Assembly: GCA_028023455.1 (NCBI GenBank)
Contig: JAQFVV010000157.1
Coordinates: forward strand, 64,001 to 128,000
DNA: 64,000 nucleotides
Reading direction: 5' to 3'
Origin: Epiperipatus broadwayi
Taxonomy: Eukaryota > Onychophora > Udeonychophora > Euonychophora > Peripatidae
This document shows positions 50,132-64,000 of the stretch, in pieces (positions within the stretch are counted from its first letter, which is position 1; each line of letters starts with the position of its first letter). Made by a program: the position numbers and the translations under genes. The notes beneath the pieces were generated by a model, which saw nothing but the letters and a program-made list of their open reading frames with translations, did no database searches and had not been told where the DNA came from.

Positions 50132-51178
50132 TATATACATTGTGATGGTATAAAATGAACAAATGGAAGAGACTCTTCAAAGATCCAAATTGAGAGTTCC
50201 AAAATTTGTAATGATATAAACAAAATGAGACAAAAGAAATAAAAAACTCTCTTATTATGCCTTATCTTTAAACACCAAATTTATATCAATACAATCAAGA
50301 ATATGAAAATTCTAGCTCTTATTAATGTCCTGTAAATTGTAATGTTGGAATCCTAGTATCCATTTATTAATAAAATTTAAAATACTACTCCACACAGATT
50401 TTAGTTATATTATCAATAAAAGCCTACTTAATCTTTTCTCATTTTATTCTATTAGATGTGATTTATTAACTAATATAGCATTACTAATTTTAGCTTGCAT
50501 ATTTATATCATTACATATTTTTAATATTTAATTAGTATTATATTAAATTTTCAACTTTACACTTTATAGGGCATCAATAAGACCTAGAAGTTTTATATTC
50601 TTGATTGTATTGATATAAATTTGGTGTTTAAAGCTAGAGCATACTAACAGAGTCTTGTGTTTTTCTTGTCTCATATTTTTATATCATTGCAAATTTGGAA
50701 ACTCTCAATTTGGATTTTTGAAGAGTCTCTTCCTCATGTTTATTTTATACCATTACAAATATTGTAATTTTATAAAATGAACAAGAGGAAGAGACTCTTC
50801 AAAGATCCACATTGAGAGTTCTAAAATTTGTAATGATATAAAAACAATGAGACAAGAGAAACAAAAAACTCTCTTAGTATGCCCTAATTTTAAACACCAA
50901 ATTTATATCAATACTATCAAGAATATTAATATTCTAACTCTTATTAATGCCCTGAAAATTGTAAAGTTAAAATTTAAAATAATACTAATTAGATAATACA
51001 AATATATAATGAAATAAATATGCAAGCTAAAATTAGTAATGCTATATTAGTTAATAAATCAAATCTAATAGAATAAAGTGGGAAAATATTAAGCAGGCTT
51101 TTATTAATAACATAACTAAAATCTGTGTGGAGTAGTATTTTAAAATTTATTAATAAATTTACACTGGGATTCACCTAT
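50132..51178. repeat. Foldback cluster F9, head-to-head
   Basis: A left arm (50140-50340), spacer (50345-50570) and inverted right arm (to 50757) are followed by a further inverted copy of right arm plus spacer (50760-51178). Marker phrases are 'ggaagagactcttcaaagatc', 'aacaccaaatttatatcaata' and 'tagcattactaattttagct'. No coding frame. Confidence 0.8.
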
Positions 51179-54100
51179 AAATAGCCTTTCTGCTACTGTG
51201 TGGTAAATTTATGTTATGTTCCAAATGTATTAAGATATTAGACTCAATGAATATATAGAATTTAATTATAAGAATTTACTAGTAGTTTTGATACCAATGA
51301 GTGTTCCTGAAAGTATTAGATTAACTTTTAATCATTATTGAATACTAGTATAATGATAAAGTTTGTGTTACTTATTAATTAAATTTTGTATATCTATGTT
51401 TATAATAAAAAAAATTATAAATTATAATTGCTATATCTTATATTTATTTATTTAAATGAAACTCATAATTCGGATTTAATGAATAATAATAATAATTTAT
51501 TTGCAAAGTGGGCAATAGAAAATTAATGAATATATTACAAGAATTTAGATTTAAGATATTATATGAGATTGCATTTCTTTGAACTAGGTGCTAGACAAAA
51601 AAAAATATTCCCTCCAAAACCAGTAGAAAAGACTCTTTATACTTAAATAAATAATGCAAATTATATGATAAAATAGTAACTTGTTATAGCTTGTCTACTG
51701 GACATACAATGAATAAACCAAAACAAGTTACTAAGAAAATCTATTTTGATTACTAATTATGAAGCTTGGAAATATTATAATTTTCTTTTGGTTAAGTGTC
51801 CATTCAAAATATTCACTCAGATATAAATAATCATTCAATAACCTTTAAAAACAATAGTAATATTAAATCAAATAAATATATATAACAAATTATGAATAAA
51901 TCAAACAACCTGCAAATAATGATTAATGTTCATCACCAAAAGTTATACTGCTCTTTAAGTTTCCTTTTATTAAGTTCCAAAAATCCATTAAGATAATTCA
52001 ATATTTTTAGAGTGCAATAATCCAATAAATTAGAAAGGAGTATAGTGTTTGAAGTTTATTTATTAAACTGATTATTAGTAATTCCAAGAAAGATATTAAG
52101 GCATAGTATTCGTTTTAAACAATTATTATCACATTCGAGATTATATATATATATATAAATTATGGCCTTATACATAAAACACAAATGCAGGCAGATATTA
52201 ATTTTCCATGGTTAAATTTTATTAATATTTCATCTATCAAATTTTCCTTTTATTAAAACAGTTCACATTTTGTCTTTTAGCACATCAACAATCCATAGCA
52301 CAAGATGTACGTATGTACGTAGGCACACATATATGTAGATTTGTATTCAACTTTTTATTAACATTTTAATAATTTTTAATTATTTTACTACCAAGTCATT
52401 ATTACTTTGAATCTTTGGAAAATTATTAATTTTATTCATTGGCAGTCACACATATATTAGATGTTATCCTTTGGGGTAAATGTCAAAATTTCCTGTCTAA
52501 TTAATCATATTGCTTTTATACAATACACTTTTAAACAATATACACATCATTTTTAAACAAAATATTTAAAGCTTAATGTATCATATTAATTGACCCATTA
52601 GAGATACAGAGTGTGTGTAGAAAGCAGTAAGTAAGAGAAGAGAGTGAACTTAAAATCACAGGCTTATTTATAATCTTTTGTTGACTAGCATAGTTTTATG
52701 AAGTCATTTTAGATACTATTGTTAAAGATATGCCAAGATCTACACTTTTATTTTCATTGAGCAATTATTGAGATCAGTTGAACACAAGTTTGTGTTCTGA
52801 TGAATTTTAATTTTTTTGAAAACAAAAGCATTTTCAAAATAATATGATAACAATAACTTTTAAATTTTTTCTTTCTAAAAAAAAAAAATACGTTATTCAT
52901 TTTTTTACAAAATACTATTATAAATATTATACTTTTTGAAGAGTAAATATTACCTTTAAAATATTTGTAAATTTAAAACCACTACAAAAGCACACATACA
53001 TGTGAAAATATAATTGTTATTAATTTATTAAAATCTTCTATTAAAATATATAGATAAACAATATTATTTTAACTCTTAAAAAATGCAGGTCTTTAAGTAA
53101 CTTTTAAAATGAAATGCCAAATCTATCACATATTATTCAGTCATGCATTATTTTTTTAGAAGGGTAAAATAAAAATAAATTGAAAGTATTACTTTTTGCA
53201 TTTTTGTGTGTTTTCTCATATCATCTGACAATTTTAAAATGATCAATAATCTATAAATCAATGACATATAAAATTTAATTGTTTTTATATCAAGATCTGA
53301 CCAAGATGGTACACTATATATATAATACATGTGTGAAGAGTAAATGCGTTTCACAATATTTTATGTGTATAAATTGTTATATTATTAATTATTACACATA
53401 TCAACAAATAAGTTTCAGTGTTGCAGATAGGTAAAAATTAAAAACTATTTCTTTCCTGTGATTTTAACATGAACTTAGACAATTAATATTTCAATTTTAA
53501 AATTAGGATTACAATAACATCAAGCACTAAATTCAATCACAGTCAATAAATGTTTTTTTTAAACTCCAAATTAAGCCAATGTACAAGTTTCTATTTTTAT
53601 GGCTTGCATGTTTATATGGAATAATAAATCTCTTAATTTTTATCATGCTAAAAGTAATACATTTATTTACTATGAAACAACATATTGAGGTTCAACATGC
53701 ATTTCCATTGTTTGCTTTTGTACCTTTTCAATTAAAAATACATTCAAATTAGTTTTTTGTAACATTAATTCTAAAATCCTTTTGTAAAATTATTTAATTT
53801 AAAAACTATGTTTGTTTTCCAAATGACTTTTTCTTTTTCTTTTTTCTGTTAATTATTTTTGTTCTTTTCTTCATATAGTTACTAATATCTTTTATTTTCT
53901 GAAAATTTTCTTTACAACTAAATCTCTTTGTAAAAAGTTAATATACTTTTTCACAATGATTTATAGACTAATGTCTTACTCATTTGTTTGCTTATCTTAA
54001 TAACCTAGTGGACTTGTTTTATCTTTTCTCATCTTATTATCTGTAGATGAATTTTTTGCCATTTTATTTGTTTTGTTTTGCATATTTTACTGATTTCATA

Positions 54101-55167
54101 AGTACATCAATTTTTTATGTGGACTGCCCATGTGGTTAAGTTATCATCTAATCTTATTTTTTCCCCAGTTTTATTACTTCCTCAATATTTTTTAATGATT
54201 ATAGTATCTGTTTTGTATCTTCATTCCAATTTTTTTTTATTACTTCATATTCACTAATTGCTGTTATTTAAATAGCATATTATTTAATCACATTAACTGT
54301 TTCTGGTAGATTTTTTAGTTTTAATTACTATCAGGATATTTGTTTTTAAATTTTAATATCTGAAATATTAGATCATAAAATTTGTTATTTTATTTGAATT
54401 AATTTTTCCTACAATTCTGATTTTTTTTGAAAAAAAAAAAAAAGTTCATTGATCTAAGAAAAATTTTCTGGATTTTTTTGACATATATTGATTCTTAAAC
54501 TGTGCATATACCATTTAGTATAACTTTATTTATAATAGTATTGCAATACTTTTAATGTAGTTTTTAAGTTACTCTTTTTTTTAAGCTGGTTTATTTTGGT
54601 TCCTGGTAAGATTTTTAAAATTTTATCTTTTTTAGAAAAACATTTTATCATAAAATTTATTTTGGCATTTTACAATAACCATTAAGTTTAAAGTAATTTC
54701 ATATATTTCAGCTGTCTTGTCTTTCAAATTATTAATCATAATCTGAAACCTTATTAAGTTTTAGTATGATTATAACACTATTTTTGATGCCTTAATAAAA
54801 GATATGAATCTTTATCATGATCTTAAAAGACAAATGAATTCACAGAAAAAATTATCAATAGGAAGTATTGTATTTTTTTACATATAAATATTTTGGTTGC
54901 AATTTCTTTATGTTAACCTGATGTGAACTCTTCCTTCACTTTATGAATCCATATTAATGACTTCAGCAACTTTCAAACTTCATAATTTTCTTATTTTTAT
55001 CATTACAAGATTGTAATAAAATTTTATAATTTTTTAAAATGGCTTTTTATGCATTTTTTATTATATTTTAAACCAGATGTTAATGTTTGTGTAATTTAGC
55101 TGAACATACTAATGTCATCTGGAGCTTTCCATTGATAAATTCATCTTTTATATATTTTTTTATATCA
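51179..55167. other. AT-rich stretch without a gene
   Basis: Four kilobases of about 80 percent A+T with no gene, structured RNA or repeat that I can support. Confidence 0.5.
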
Positions 55168-55640
55168 CAGAAGCTAAACTCTCCCTACAGTAGGGCCACT
55201 CAATGCAAAATAGAATAATCAATAGATGCAAGAAGGTTTACATAAAATCCCTATCTAGTTCCTGCTCAGCCAATATTCCCAGATTAGTTTTTAGCTTGTG
55301 GCTTTGATCAGTGAGGAGCCTTGAATCCAAGAGCACTGCACCTAGATCTTAGGATCTAATGCAACCCTCCAGCATCCACCTTTTATCTTATTAGCTAACT
55401 ATAAAGCTTTGAGTCCAAAATGAAAACAGAATAATGTTTTCAATTCATGCTCATTGGCTTGTATAGTCATATAAATCTGAACTCAGTTCAGCAACTATAT
55501 TGGATGAGTAGACACTAGATAGGGATTTTATGCACACCTTTTTGCATCTGGCTTGCACAAGTGGTGCTGCTGTATGGAGAATTTAGCCTCTGTGTAAACA
55601 GCTCGTGTATGCATAAAGAATGGTGATCATGTGATGTTTA
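55168..55640. repeat. Foldback family F1, copy e
   Basis: Both outer arms are present with about 120 bp of extra sequence in the centre. The right end reaches 'gatcatgtgatgtttac'. The minus-strand core is decayed (CTGATCA, AAAA), with TCCTCA and CTAATCTGGGA still recognisable. Confidence 0.8.
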
Positions 55641-57139
55641 CTGGTTTTATTAAAAATCAGTTATTATTGCCATACTATTTTTTTTTAAATATTGTACCAA
55701 TCTTCACATTTTTTCACTTCTCAACTTTAGATTATTTCATGACAAAATCCCACCCATTCTTCATTATTTATTACATAGTTCATATTCTTTTTTAATCTTT
55801 TTTCAAATTATCAATATTTTTATATAAACTTTTATAAATTCTTTAGGAACAGTTATTAATCTTATAGTATTATCATTCACTAATTAGCTATAAATTACAC
55901 TTTTTTTACATTAGCCTATAAGATCAATTATATCATATTTATTTTATGACATTATTTCTAAAAGAAAAAAAAAATATATTAAAATTTTCCTATCATCCTA
56001 TCTTCTTAACTTGTCTTAATAGTCCCCCACCCCCTTAATTCTACTTTTAAATAAATTTATTGGATTGTCTATTCTTAATCTAATAATAAATGTTAATTAA
56101 TTATGAATTAATATTTCACTAGCTTTCTCCAGAAGTTTTTTTTATAATCACTATGTATTAAATAGCAGCTAACATATGTTCAATGATGAATAGCAATGGG
56201 TAGATAATCTTTTCTTAGAATCAACATTATATTATGACCAATTACAGTCATTTACTGTTCTAAAAATTATGGCAAAGTATGGTATTACTTAATTAGAATT
56301 TAACAATTCTAGTCTATTAAAATTTAGCATTATTATTTTTACAAAGCTATTCTTTTAATAGTTTTGATATTAAATAATAAAAGATCTAGTCTTGGTGAGA
56401 AGTAGTTAAACTTATAAAGCCATAATATAATTATAATTTACCCTTCTTTATTATTTGCAGCTATATACCTGCAGGTAAAGTTTATTTGAATAACTAAAAG
56501 TTATAATTAAAACTTCTATTCACCACACATATTTCAAACCTATGGATAAAGACATGTGAAAAAGGGTAATTTACTGCCAAAATGCTTAACCAGCACTTTT
56601 TCAATTGGATGACGTCAGAATCTTTCATATGTCTTCAACATCTTTATCCAGTCAATATCAAATTATTATAATTTACTCTAAAATTGCCAAATTTTTTATA
56701 CTCACTTACTTGACAAAACTTTTTTAAATAAACACCTTAATGATATTACTAATTATTTATTAGTCTAGTTTATCATTTTTGAACTCAAATATAAACTTTA
56801 AACTTATTTAGTATATCTATCCTTATTAAATACAAACAACAATATCATTAACTAATCTGCATTTTTTTTCTCCACAGGCAAACTTAGATTTACCTAAAAC
56901 TTCTAATAACTCCACAGATATATAAAAAAATGCATTTCTATGCTAATAAGTAATTAATAATAATGCTTAGCATATTTAAAGAAGTTATAATAATACAATT
57001 ATTGAACAATTCTGATCAAATCAGTATTTTAAAATAATTTTGGTGAAATATATACCAACAATATAAAACTAAAATTTATGTACTAAAATCGTTCAAATCT
57101 AACATTATTGTTTTTATAATGATATGATTTCACACTATA
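55641..57139. other. AT-rich stretch; weak F5 trace
   Basis: No gene. 56530-56620 ('gacatgtgaaaaaggg', 'accagcac') resembles the F5 arm but is strongly diverged. Confidence 0.4.
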
Positions 57140-58845
57140 GTTATAATGGGATAATGAATCTCAAAACCATATCTGCCATGCCAGGGTGCCACTAGGCTAT
57201 TCGAACCTAAAAAGATTTATAAAGCAGCAGATACATATGGGTGAGGTTACACTTTTATCAAACCAAAAACCCCAGACATTAACACTCAGAAAAGCTGAGC
57301 TTATAATATCATACTGGAAGTTTTAAAAAATTTTAATTCTTGATTTCTAAAAATATTATTAATAAAAATATACAAAACTAAGTTACTGCCAAAAAAAAAT
57401 TAATTAAAACATTTTTTTATTGTTATGCACACTCACAATAATACAAAAATTCTGGAAATTGAATTAGCTACTGAATAAATTTAATTTACATTATATGCAC
57501 AGATGGATACATTCAGTAGATTTAACACAATTTGAATATTTTGCTAGATGTAAATATGCTACATAGAATAAGCATTTAACTAAGTCGACTTTTTTAATTC
57601 CAGGCTAAAAGTTGCATCCAAACCAATGCTATCTTACTGATATACTGATGTGATCAATACAAAATGAAGATGTTAGCATAAACAAATCATGCTGCAGCAG
57701 TATATTATTAGAGAAATAATAAACCTCCGTCCAGTACAGGAATATGCACCTGTTTGATGAGTTAATTATTTGGAAATATGAGTCATTCTCTATAAATAGG
57801 GAATAGAAATCTTTGTTGGCTTACTGTCCCAACTAGAGTGTAAGAAGATCAATCGCATAGGAAATATGTCTATGACCATTGGCAATGTGATGGCTACACA
57901 TTTGGGCCATGCATTCAGGTGGGTACTATGCTCTCTATGCTAATGTGGCACAAGTGAATGAGAATCCAATGTGCATCCCCAGATTACATTGATTTGAAAC
58001 ACCTGTACATCCATCCACCAGCAACAGATTCAACTATGAAATGAATTAGCCCAAAATTAACCCACCTAAACTAACATAATCTTACAAATCTATGCTACTA
58101 TTTATACCTATTTTGAATTTATTAATTTTAAATATAATTATCAAGAATGAAAATGATAGCAGCAAACATATATATGTAATGGAACGTATATATATAAACA
58201 TATTATGCTGACAATGTTGTGGCATTAAATGTAATGGAACGTCAATATATGAAAAAAAAAATAATGCTCCAAACTTTGAATGACAAATGTAATGGAATAT
58301 ATGTAATCTAAATGATCTCAAACAAAAATACACATATGAAGAAAGAAGGCTTCAAATGTTGATTCCACAATGTAATGAAATGCCTATCCACAATTGAAAT
58401 GGCCCAATCATTGGGAAAGCCAAATGTAGTGGAATCCCGATTGCTATATCCTCATAACAAATCATAATGAATCAAATCTCACTTTCTAGGCATCAAATAT
58501 AATGAAACAATTAGCAACAGTCCTTAATTAATCATGTCTGCATGATGATGGTGCCAAATGTAGTAGAACATATTTATCATCCAAATTAAATAATATAAAC
58601 ATAGCACATCATATACATAAAAAAAGATCTCAACAATCTAAATGAATCTAATTGTTGAGAATGCCAAATATAATAGATTGTATAATTTAAATGAAGAAAG
58701 ATAAAATTATTCCAATTATATTTAAATAAATTGTTTATATGCCCTTCCAACTAGCTATACATGAAATAAATCCAAAATCATACAGAGCAATAATGAGACC
58801 TATTATTATAATTTATTCTTACGATTGATATGACTAACTAACAAA
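57140..58845. mobile_element. LTR-like block X5, related to X2
   Basis: 57150-58110 aligns with the left 1.2 kb of X2. The right part differs and contains a dispersed short repeat (58170-58680). It ends near a (TA)n at 58846. The ends are less clear than in X1-X3. Confidence 0.45.
58170..58680 (+). repeat. Degenerate array of 'caaatgtaatggaa'
   Basis: About eight occurrences of this 14-mer or close variants, each 50 to 95 bp apart, with unrelated sequence between them. The spacing is irregular. Confidence 0.65.
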
Positions 58846-58923
58846 ATATATATATATATATATCAGAAACAAAGGGAATTCTATTGAAACTAATATACAC
58901 ATCCACTAAATAGAACTATATAT

Positions 58924-61900
58924 TGTAACAGTCAAGTTTGTACATTCGCGTAACAGAATTCAGAATCCAAGCAAAAGAGACCGAAGCTGACCAGACTAGG
59001 ACTGTAACATCCCGAGTCCGACCGCACTTCAACTCGTAAGCCAGGATTCCAAGACTCAAGACCCTACGAATGACCACCTTGAACTTACACGTAGTATACC
59101 TCTTTCCACACGGCCGACATAGGTCACGGAGAAGCAATGAGACTCATAACAAAAAAAAATGGAATTTATTAACTGTATATATTTAAAACTAATTAATGCA
59201 TCGGAAATCACATATATAATATAGAGAATTTTGAATTGGATTGAAATAAATAAGATCGAGATCAGAGTAATTTATTAAATTGTATGTTTATTTTTGCAGA
59301 TTAAATTTGACGATTTTATCTATATTATTCTTGCATTTTACAATTAAAATGCGCGTAGCATCTAACATTTTGGAGAGCGCTTTAACCTTCTCTCCTTACA
59401 ATTAAAATTATTTTACATTTGTTATTTTATTTGATGAAGTTAAATATTGTTTTCATCATTTGCTTTATTATCTTATTGATCAGTCACTGCATTGTAGCTA
59501 TGGGGCAGATTATGCTAATCCCTCTTATTCCATGGTTTTCAGCTAAGCAATCAGACGAAGCCTTGTTTTCTCATATATGTGAAACATTTAAAGTCAAATT
59601 TATCTATAATATTATTATTTCAAACTATTGTACATGAGACCGAAACTAGCTCTTGAATATGTCAGACAATGGCTGAAACTTAATTTAAGGGAGGAAGAGT
59701 TGGCAACCAAAAGAACCAATGCGCTATAGCGCTGGTAAACAGTTATAATAAATGTTGCTCTGCGGATGGATTAATATTTAGGGTTTTGTGATCAACACCG
59801 GAGCCCTATGACCGATCGCCATGCTGCTAAAGAGGGTTGGGGTAGCTAACACTATTGCCTGGAATTTGACGTCAGGTCTTATTCGTGTGCGACCCAAGGA
59901 GTGTAAGAGGGATGGCCGTTCCGAGTCCCATCTTAAAGAAAAATGCAACATAACGAGAAAGTTTAAATGTATAATAAAATTATCACATCCGCCAAGCAAA
60001 AGAGTTGAAATAATTTAATATTTAGCCACGAGAACGATAGCTAATCAGTGGAATCATTAGCGCCAACTCTAATATAGCATTTTTAATATCATATGCTATA
60101 CGTGGGCGTACTTTTAAATATTCTTTGCTTTCTAGTTTCAATCTCAAATAACACATTTGATTACGCGATTAATTAATAAAAACAAAAAAGGGGAAAAAGT
60201 ATATTTGGAGGGCTTTTACAAAATGAAATAAATAACAAATATACTTATTCAAGGCTTGGATATTGCTTAGTGAAAATTAAATTGAAATTTACTTTGGGTT
60301 AAAACAAGATTCCCATTTTAAAATTGCCAACAAATAATTAAATAATCAAGGTCAAAATAATAATCAGCACATAGCCAATTCTTAACAGTTATTTAAGAGG
60401 GTTTCGAAACAGCGTGCATTAAGCTACGATAAATAATTATTAAATGAAGAGGGGTCATTCTCTCTTCTCTTTATTATTAATATTGAATGCCCGCTGTTTC
60501 GAGGCATTAGCATATAATTTATATTTTAAAATAAAAAAGAAATAAAGAAACCATAGTCACAACTGCAGTGAGAAAATTGAAAATAAAATTATTAAAATCA
60601 TTTAGTTAGGAAACATTAGAAAGTAGGTCAGAATTATATAATTAAATTTAAGAATAAAATTTTACATTTAGCAATTTACTTGAATTCAAGATTTTAGAAT
60701 TAAAATACATTTTATAAGTCTAGACTTAAAGGAAAATTAATATATTGAACTGCAGTTAGAAATGGTGAGGTTACCGGTCATCTTGTAGTACTTGAGCTGG
60801 AGTTACGGGAGTCTTTGTGGCGGCTTGCGGCATCATCTTCTTCCCACGGTTAGAGCGGAGCTGTTATGGCGGCATACTGGTGATGGTGGTTTTTGGATGG
60901 AAGTAAAGGCCCGTCGCCTTCACTCTGGAGCTTAGCCAAGGCTGCCTGTTTTAGCCCGACATTTTCTCTCGCACAGATATAAAAATTATTGTCTTAACTG
61001 GATGTCAAAATGTTCACGGTTGCTTTTGGTTCAGGATACACGCTGGATTCCAAAGCTTAACGATGATCAAAGAAGGCAAAACTTCACAGATGTAGCATTC
61101 AAGCTGTCAAGGTTTCAAAAAGTAAAGATCTAAGATGGCTCCTCCACTTTACATGGCCTTTTTAAATGATCGCCTTATCAGCCCACACACCTTGGAATTT
61201 CATCTCCATCAAGATTACAAAATTTTTAATTTGCTTATGAAATTAGTGGTTGACTTCAAACATGCTGACATTCCTTTTAGGTGTTATAACTTTTCTCTGA
61301 TTATCAACTTTTAATTAAATCGAATTTTAATCAGTTTAATCCGATATTAGATTTTATTTTTAATTAGTCAGGAATTTTGTTCTGATTTTATAATTTATGT
61401 GTAAAATCCCTGCTGTAAACATATTTTTAATTAGCGAGGTCTCCAAAATAATTTAGAATCAATTAGCTAGATTATTTTAAAATTGGCTTTTCTTTTTAGA
61501 AACCTAAGGCAGGTGTGGCATATACTGATACAATTGTTTACAGCAAAAACTTTACTAAACTTTTAATTCTCCGAAAATACTTTTATTTTTAGAAAAAAAA
61601 ATCTTTTTTCTTTTTAAAAAGAAACTTGTCAGCGCATTTGCAATCAATCACCCTTTCAATGTGTTTTTACATTAAATTGGTTTATAATAAAAATGAAACT
61701 TAAAATTTAATAAATATTTTAATCACGCCACTATGCTATATATGTATATTCAATATAGGTGGATTATATTCCCACATACGAATTTAAGTAATAAATTAAT
61801 AAATTGACGCTACATTATTACTGTTTAAAAATATTACGCGATAAAATTATACGCTATAACTCTGGCAATACTATTCACTTATAGCGTTCTTTCGTATGTG

Positions 61901-62050
61901 CGTATATAATGCTGTTTATATAGCCGTGATTGCAATTTTTAGCTTACAAATCTTAATTTAGACTTATTAAACAGGTTTGAACTTAGCACAGACGAGTGGG
62001 TTATTAGGATGGTTGGTGAAACGGTGAGGGACTTGAAGACAACCATTTCA
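58924..62050 (-). mobile_element. LTR-like block X4 (TG...CA)
   Basis: 3.1 kb from TGTAACAG to CCATTTCA, next to TA repeats, with the same terminal bases as X1. GC-richer islands lie at 58950-59110, 59690-60060 and 60770-61200. A TATA-like TTTAAAAAGG lies on the minus strand near 61155. No protein domain was found in three short frames, so large non-autonomous LTR-like DNA is the best guess. Confidence 0.4.
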
Positions 62051-63917
62051 ATATATATATATATATCAATGAACATTAATGTGTGTAAGTGACCTAAAGA
62101 CTAAATAATAAGTGAAATATGAAGTTATTCTCCATGAAATTGTGAATTCAATTAATTTCATAATGACTTTGGCACTAAAAAAAAATAAAAATAAAATACT
62201 AATATTCTTCCAAATAAATTACAAAGGCATTACTTCTAAAACAAATAGTACATCTTTTATTTCTATATTATGATTTGATTTTAGGTAGTATCAGTGTTTT
62301 AAATAGTTTTCAAATACAAACCCATATACAAAAAAAATATATACATATATACTTGCAATAAGTATATATATTAAATATATAAAGACATATTTATGCTTAA
62401 CAAGTATACACTAATATAAATACAAATCAATATTTATATTTTCCAAATATTTAAAATTTTAAAAAAAATAAATAAAAGCATATTACATACAGCAAATATA
62501 TAAATTATTGTTTAGGTCTGCATAAGAATTATTATATGAAGTAAAAAAAAATGAAAATAGATAAATAGATAAGTGAATAATTTTTATAATAAAATTTGCG
62601 AATATAAATTTCACTTATTAATATATATATATAACATCTCATATGCAACCCAAACTTATATGCCATATTTTAAAATTTTAAATTACTTAAGTGTTAATTT
62701 TGACATTTGTTAAATGTTTGTTTTTTTAGAAAACGAGACGATTTCTAGTTAAAAATAAAAGTAAAAAAAAAATTAATATCGATCTCAAAAATATATATAT
62801 TAATAAAATTATTTACTACCTTTTTTTAAAGTTTAACTTGTTTATTTTTCTTTTCAAAAGTCAACTTGTTCCATTGTTTTTTATTCCTTTATATTTCTTT
62901 AATATTAGAATGCATTCTAGCCAAAGTTAAATCGAAGAAATAGCACATTAGAGAAAACTATTGGTTTCCAAGCACATATATATATTTCACTTTTTTTTAA
63001 AGATTTCTCTTCTTGAAAATTAAAGAATAATTGACATGTTGAATCCAATATATTAACTAATTTTAGTTACTTCCAGATTGTTATTAGATTTACCATTATA
63101 AATTCCAGATAGCTATATCAAATTTCGGCTTCAGACGCGGTGAAATTCATGTATTGAAATTTGCCTAGTTTTTCTTTTTAAACTGCATTGGGATAAAAGA
63201 AAAGAAATAGCGCAGTTCCCTGGCTGCAATAGATATATATTAGCCGGTCATGGTTTATGTTTTTACTACGGTAATTTATCTTATTTAATTATTCTTAAGA
63301 ATGGCAATTTCAAAGAAACAAAGTACAACTAATTTTATCCTTCAGTTTTTTTTATAATTATCTCAATAATGATGGCTTCTTTTGTTGCTGCTGTTGTTTT
63401 CCACGTGCTACAGAATGCACAGTTTTTGAAAACCATTGTTACAGATATTTTCTTTTAAACAATTAACATTCAAAAAAAAATAAAAATACCAATCATATAA
63501 AAAATTTTAAATCGAAAATTTATTTGACAGCTTTAAAAATATATATATACATAAATAATAACATTGCATTTTTTAATAATCACTACAAATAAAATAATCT
63601 TTTTTATAATCAACAATTTATATGTCTCTATTTATCTATAATAATTAAAACATGTCACTATTACCATTTAAAATCTCACCATTAAGAATAATAATTAAAT
63701 ATTCACAGTGATGTACCTCAACAAATAAATAAAATAATAAATCTAAACAACTATAGGTAATAACCATAAACAATAATAATATTCTATATATAAACATCAA
63801 ATCAAAGAGATTTTTTTTAATAACAACAAATGATTTTTAAAATATAGATAGATTTATTGATATTTACAATATATATAACAAATAATTTAAATTTCTACTT
63901 AATCAGATAATATTTAC
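62051..63917. other. AT-rich stretch without a gene
   Basis: Only short TA runs and A/T homopolymers. Confidence 0.5.
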
Positions 63918-64000
63918 TAAGGCTGTAACCTTTAGGAATAAGCATCTGAAAAATTCGAAGGTAGGGACCTCTACAGGTCTTAGCCACAAGCTTACACTAG
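63918..64000 (+). repeat. Foldback family F7, partial arm at window end
   Basis: 'gtagggacctctacaggtct' followed by 'tagccacaagctt' corresponds to 44975-45015. The element continues beyond the window. Confidence 0.7.

Noticed and set aside
52795-52826. CTGATGA followed by GAAAAC
   Set aside because: The intervening bases are A/T runs with no stem II, and no stem I or III can be formed. A chance match.
59778-60018. Overlapping frames of 65-73 codons on opposite strands in X4
   Set aside because: They overlap on both strands in a GC-richer non-coding island and show no domain.

Overview
The window is very AT-rich animal DNA (GC roughly a quarter by eye) made almost entirely of decayed mobile elements. 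I found no intact host gene, intron-exon structure or rRNA. Two tRNA-like sequences look like retroposed copies. The mix of a Tx1-type LINE, RTE-like LINEs, Penelope-like elements, tRNA-headed short retroposons and long (TA)n, (ATT)n and (GT)n microsatellites indicates an invertebrate metazoan. A cephalopod or other lophotrochozoan would fit, but the sequence does not settle this.

Layout. 1-5.1 kb: foldback repeats, including a 1.7-kb inverted repeat (1837-3565) and a palindrome at 4126-4712. 5.58-11.34 kb: a full-length 5.3-kb Tx1/L1-type LINE on the minus strand, with long (ATT)n on both sides and reading frames broken by frameshifts. 12.0 kb: a tRNA-like retroposon with an 18-bp target duplication. 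13.2-16.4 kb: two more palindromes and the C-terminal end of a Penelope-like protein. 16.97-20.71 kb: two TG...CA-bounded, LTR-like blocks back to back, each inside (TA)n. 20.8-25.8 kb: foldbacks and a third LTR-like block with an internal minisatellite. 26.9 and 41.2 kb: a two-copy tRNA-related repeat, the second copy split by a hAT-like insertion. 33.4-37.5 and 42.7-46.6 kb: two minus-strand RTE-like LINE relics of one family, the first invaded by a Penelope-like element and a foldback. 47.7-51.2 kb: foldbacks, and a tandem duplication whose second unit looks like uncorrected assembly sequence. 55-62 kb: another foldback and two more LTR-like blocks. The window ends inside a foldback copy.

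Most notable result: at least six otherwise different inverted-repeat families carry the same compact RNA motif, CUGANGA, a short hairpin, (G/A)AAA, a tiny self-complementary stem III, an NUH cleavage triplet and a matching stem I. This is the type-I hammerhead ribozyme. At 13347-13387 and 49342-49388 (minus strand) the catalytic core is intact and all three stems can be drawn. Type-I hammerheads are known from Penelope-like elements and small retrozyme-like repeats of animals, and Penelope-like coding fragments are present here. The inference is that these palindromes are non-autonomous, ribozyme-bearing elements moved by a Penelope-like or similar reverse transcriptase. Their arrangement as inverted dimers is the unusual part.
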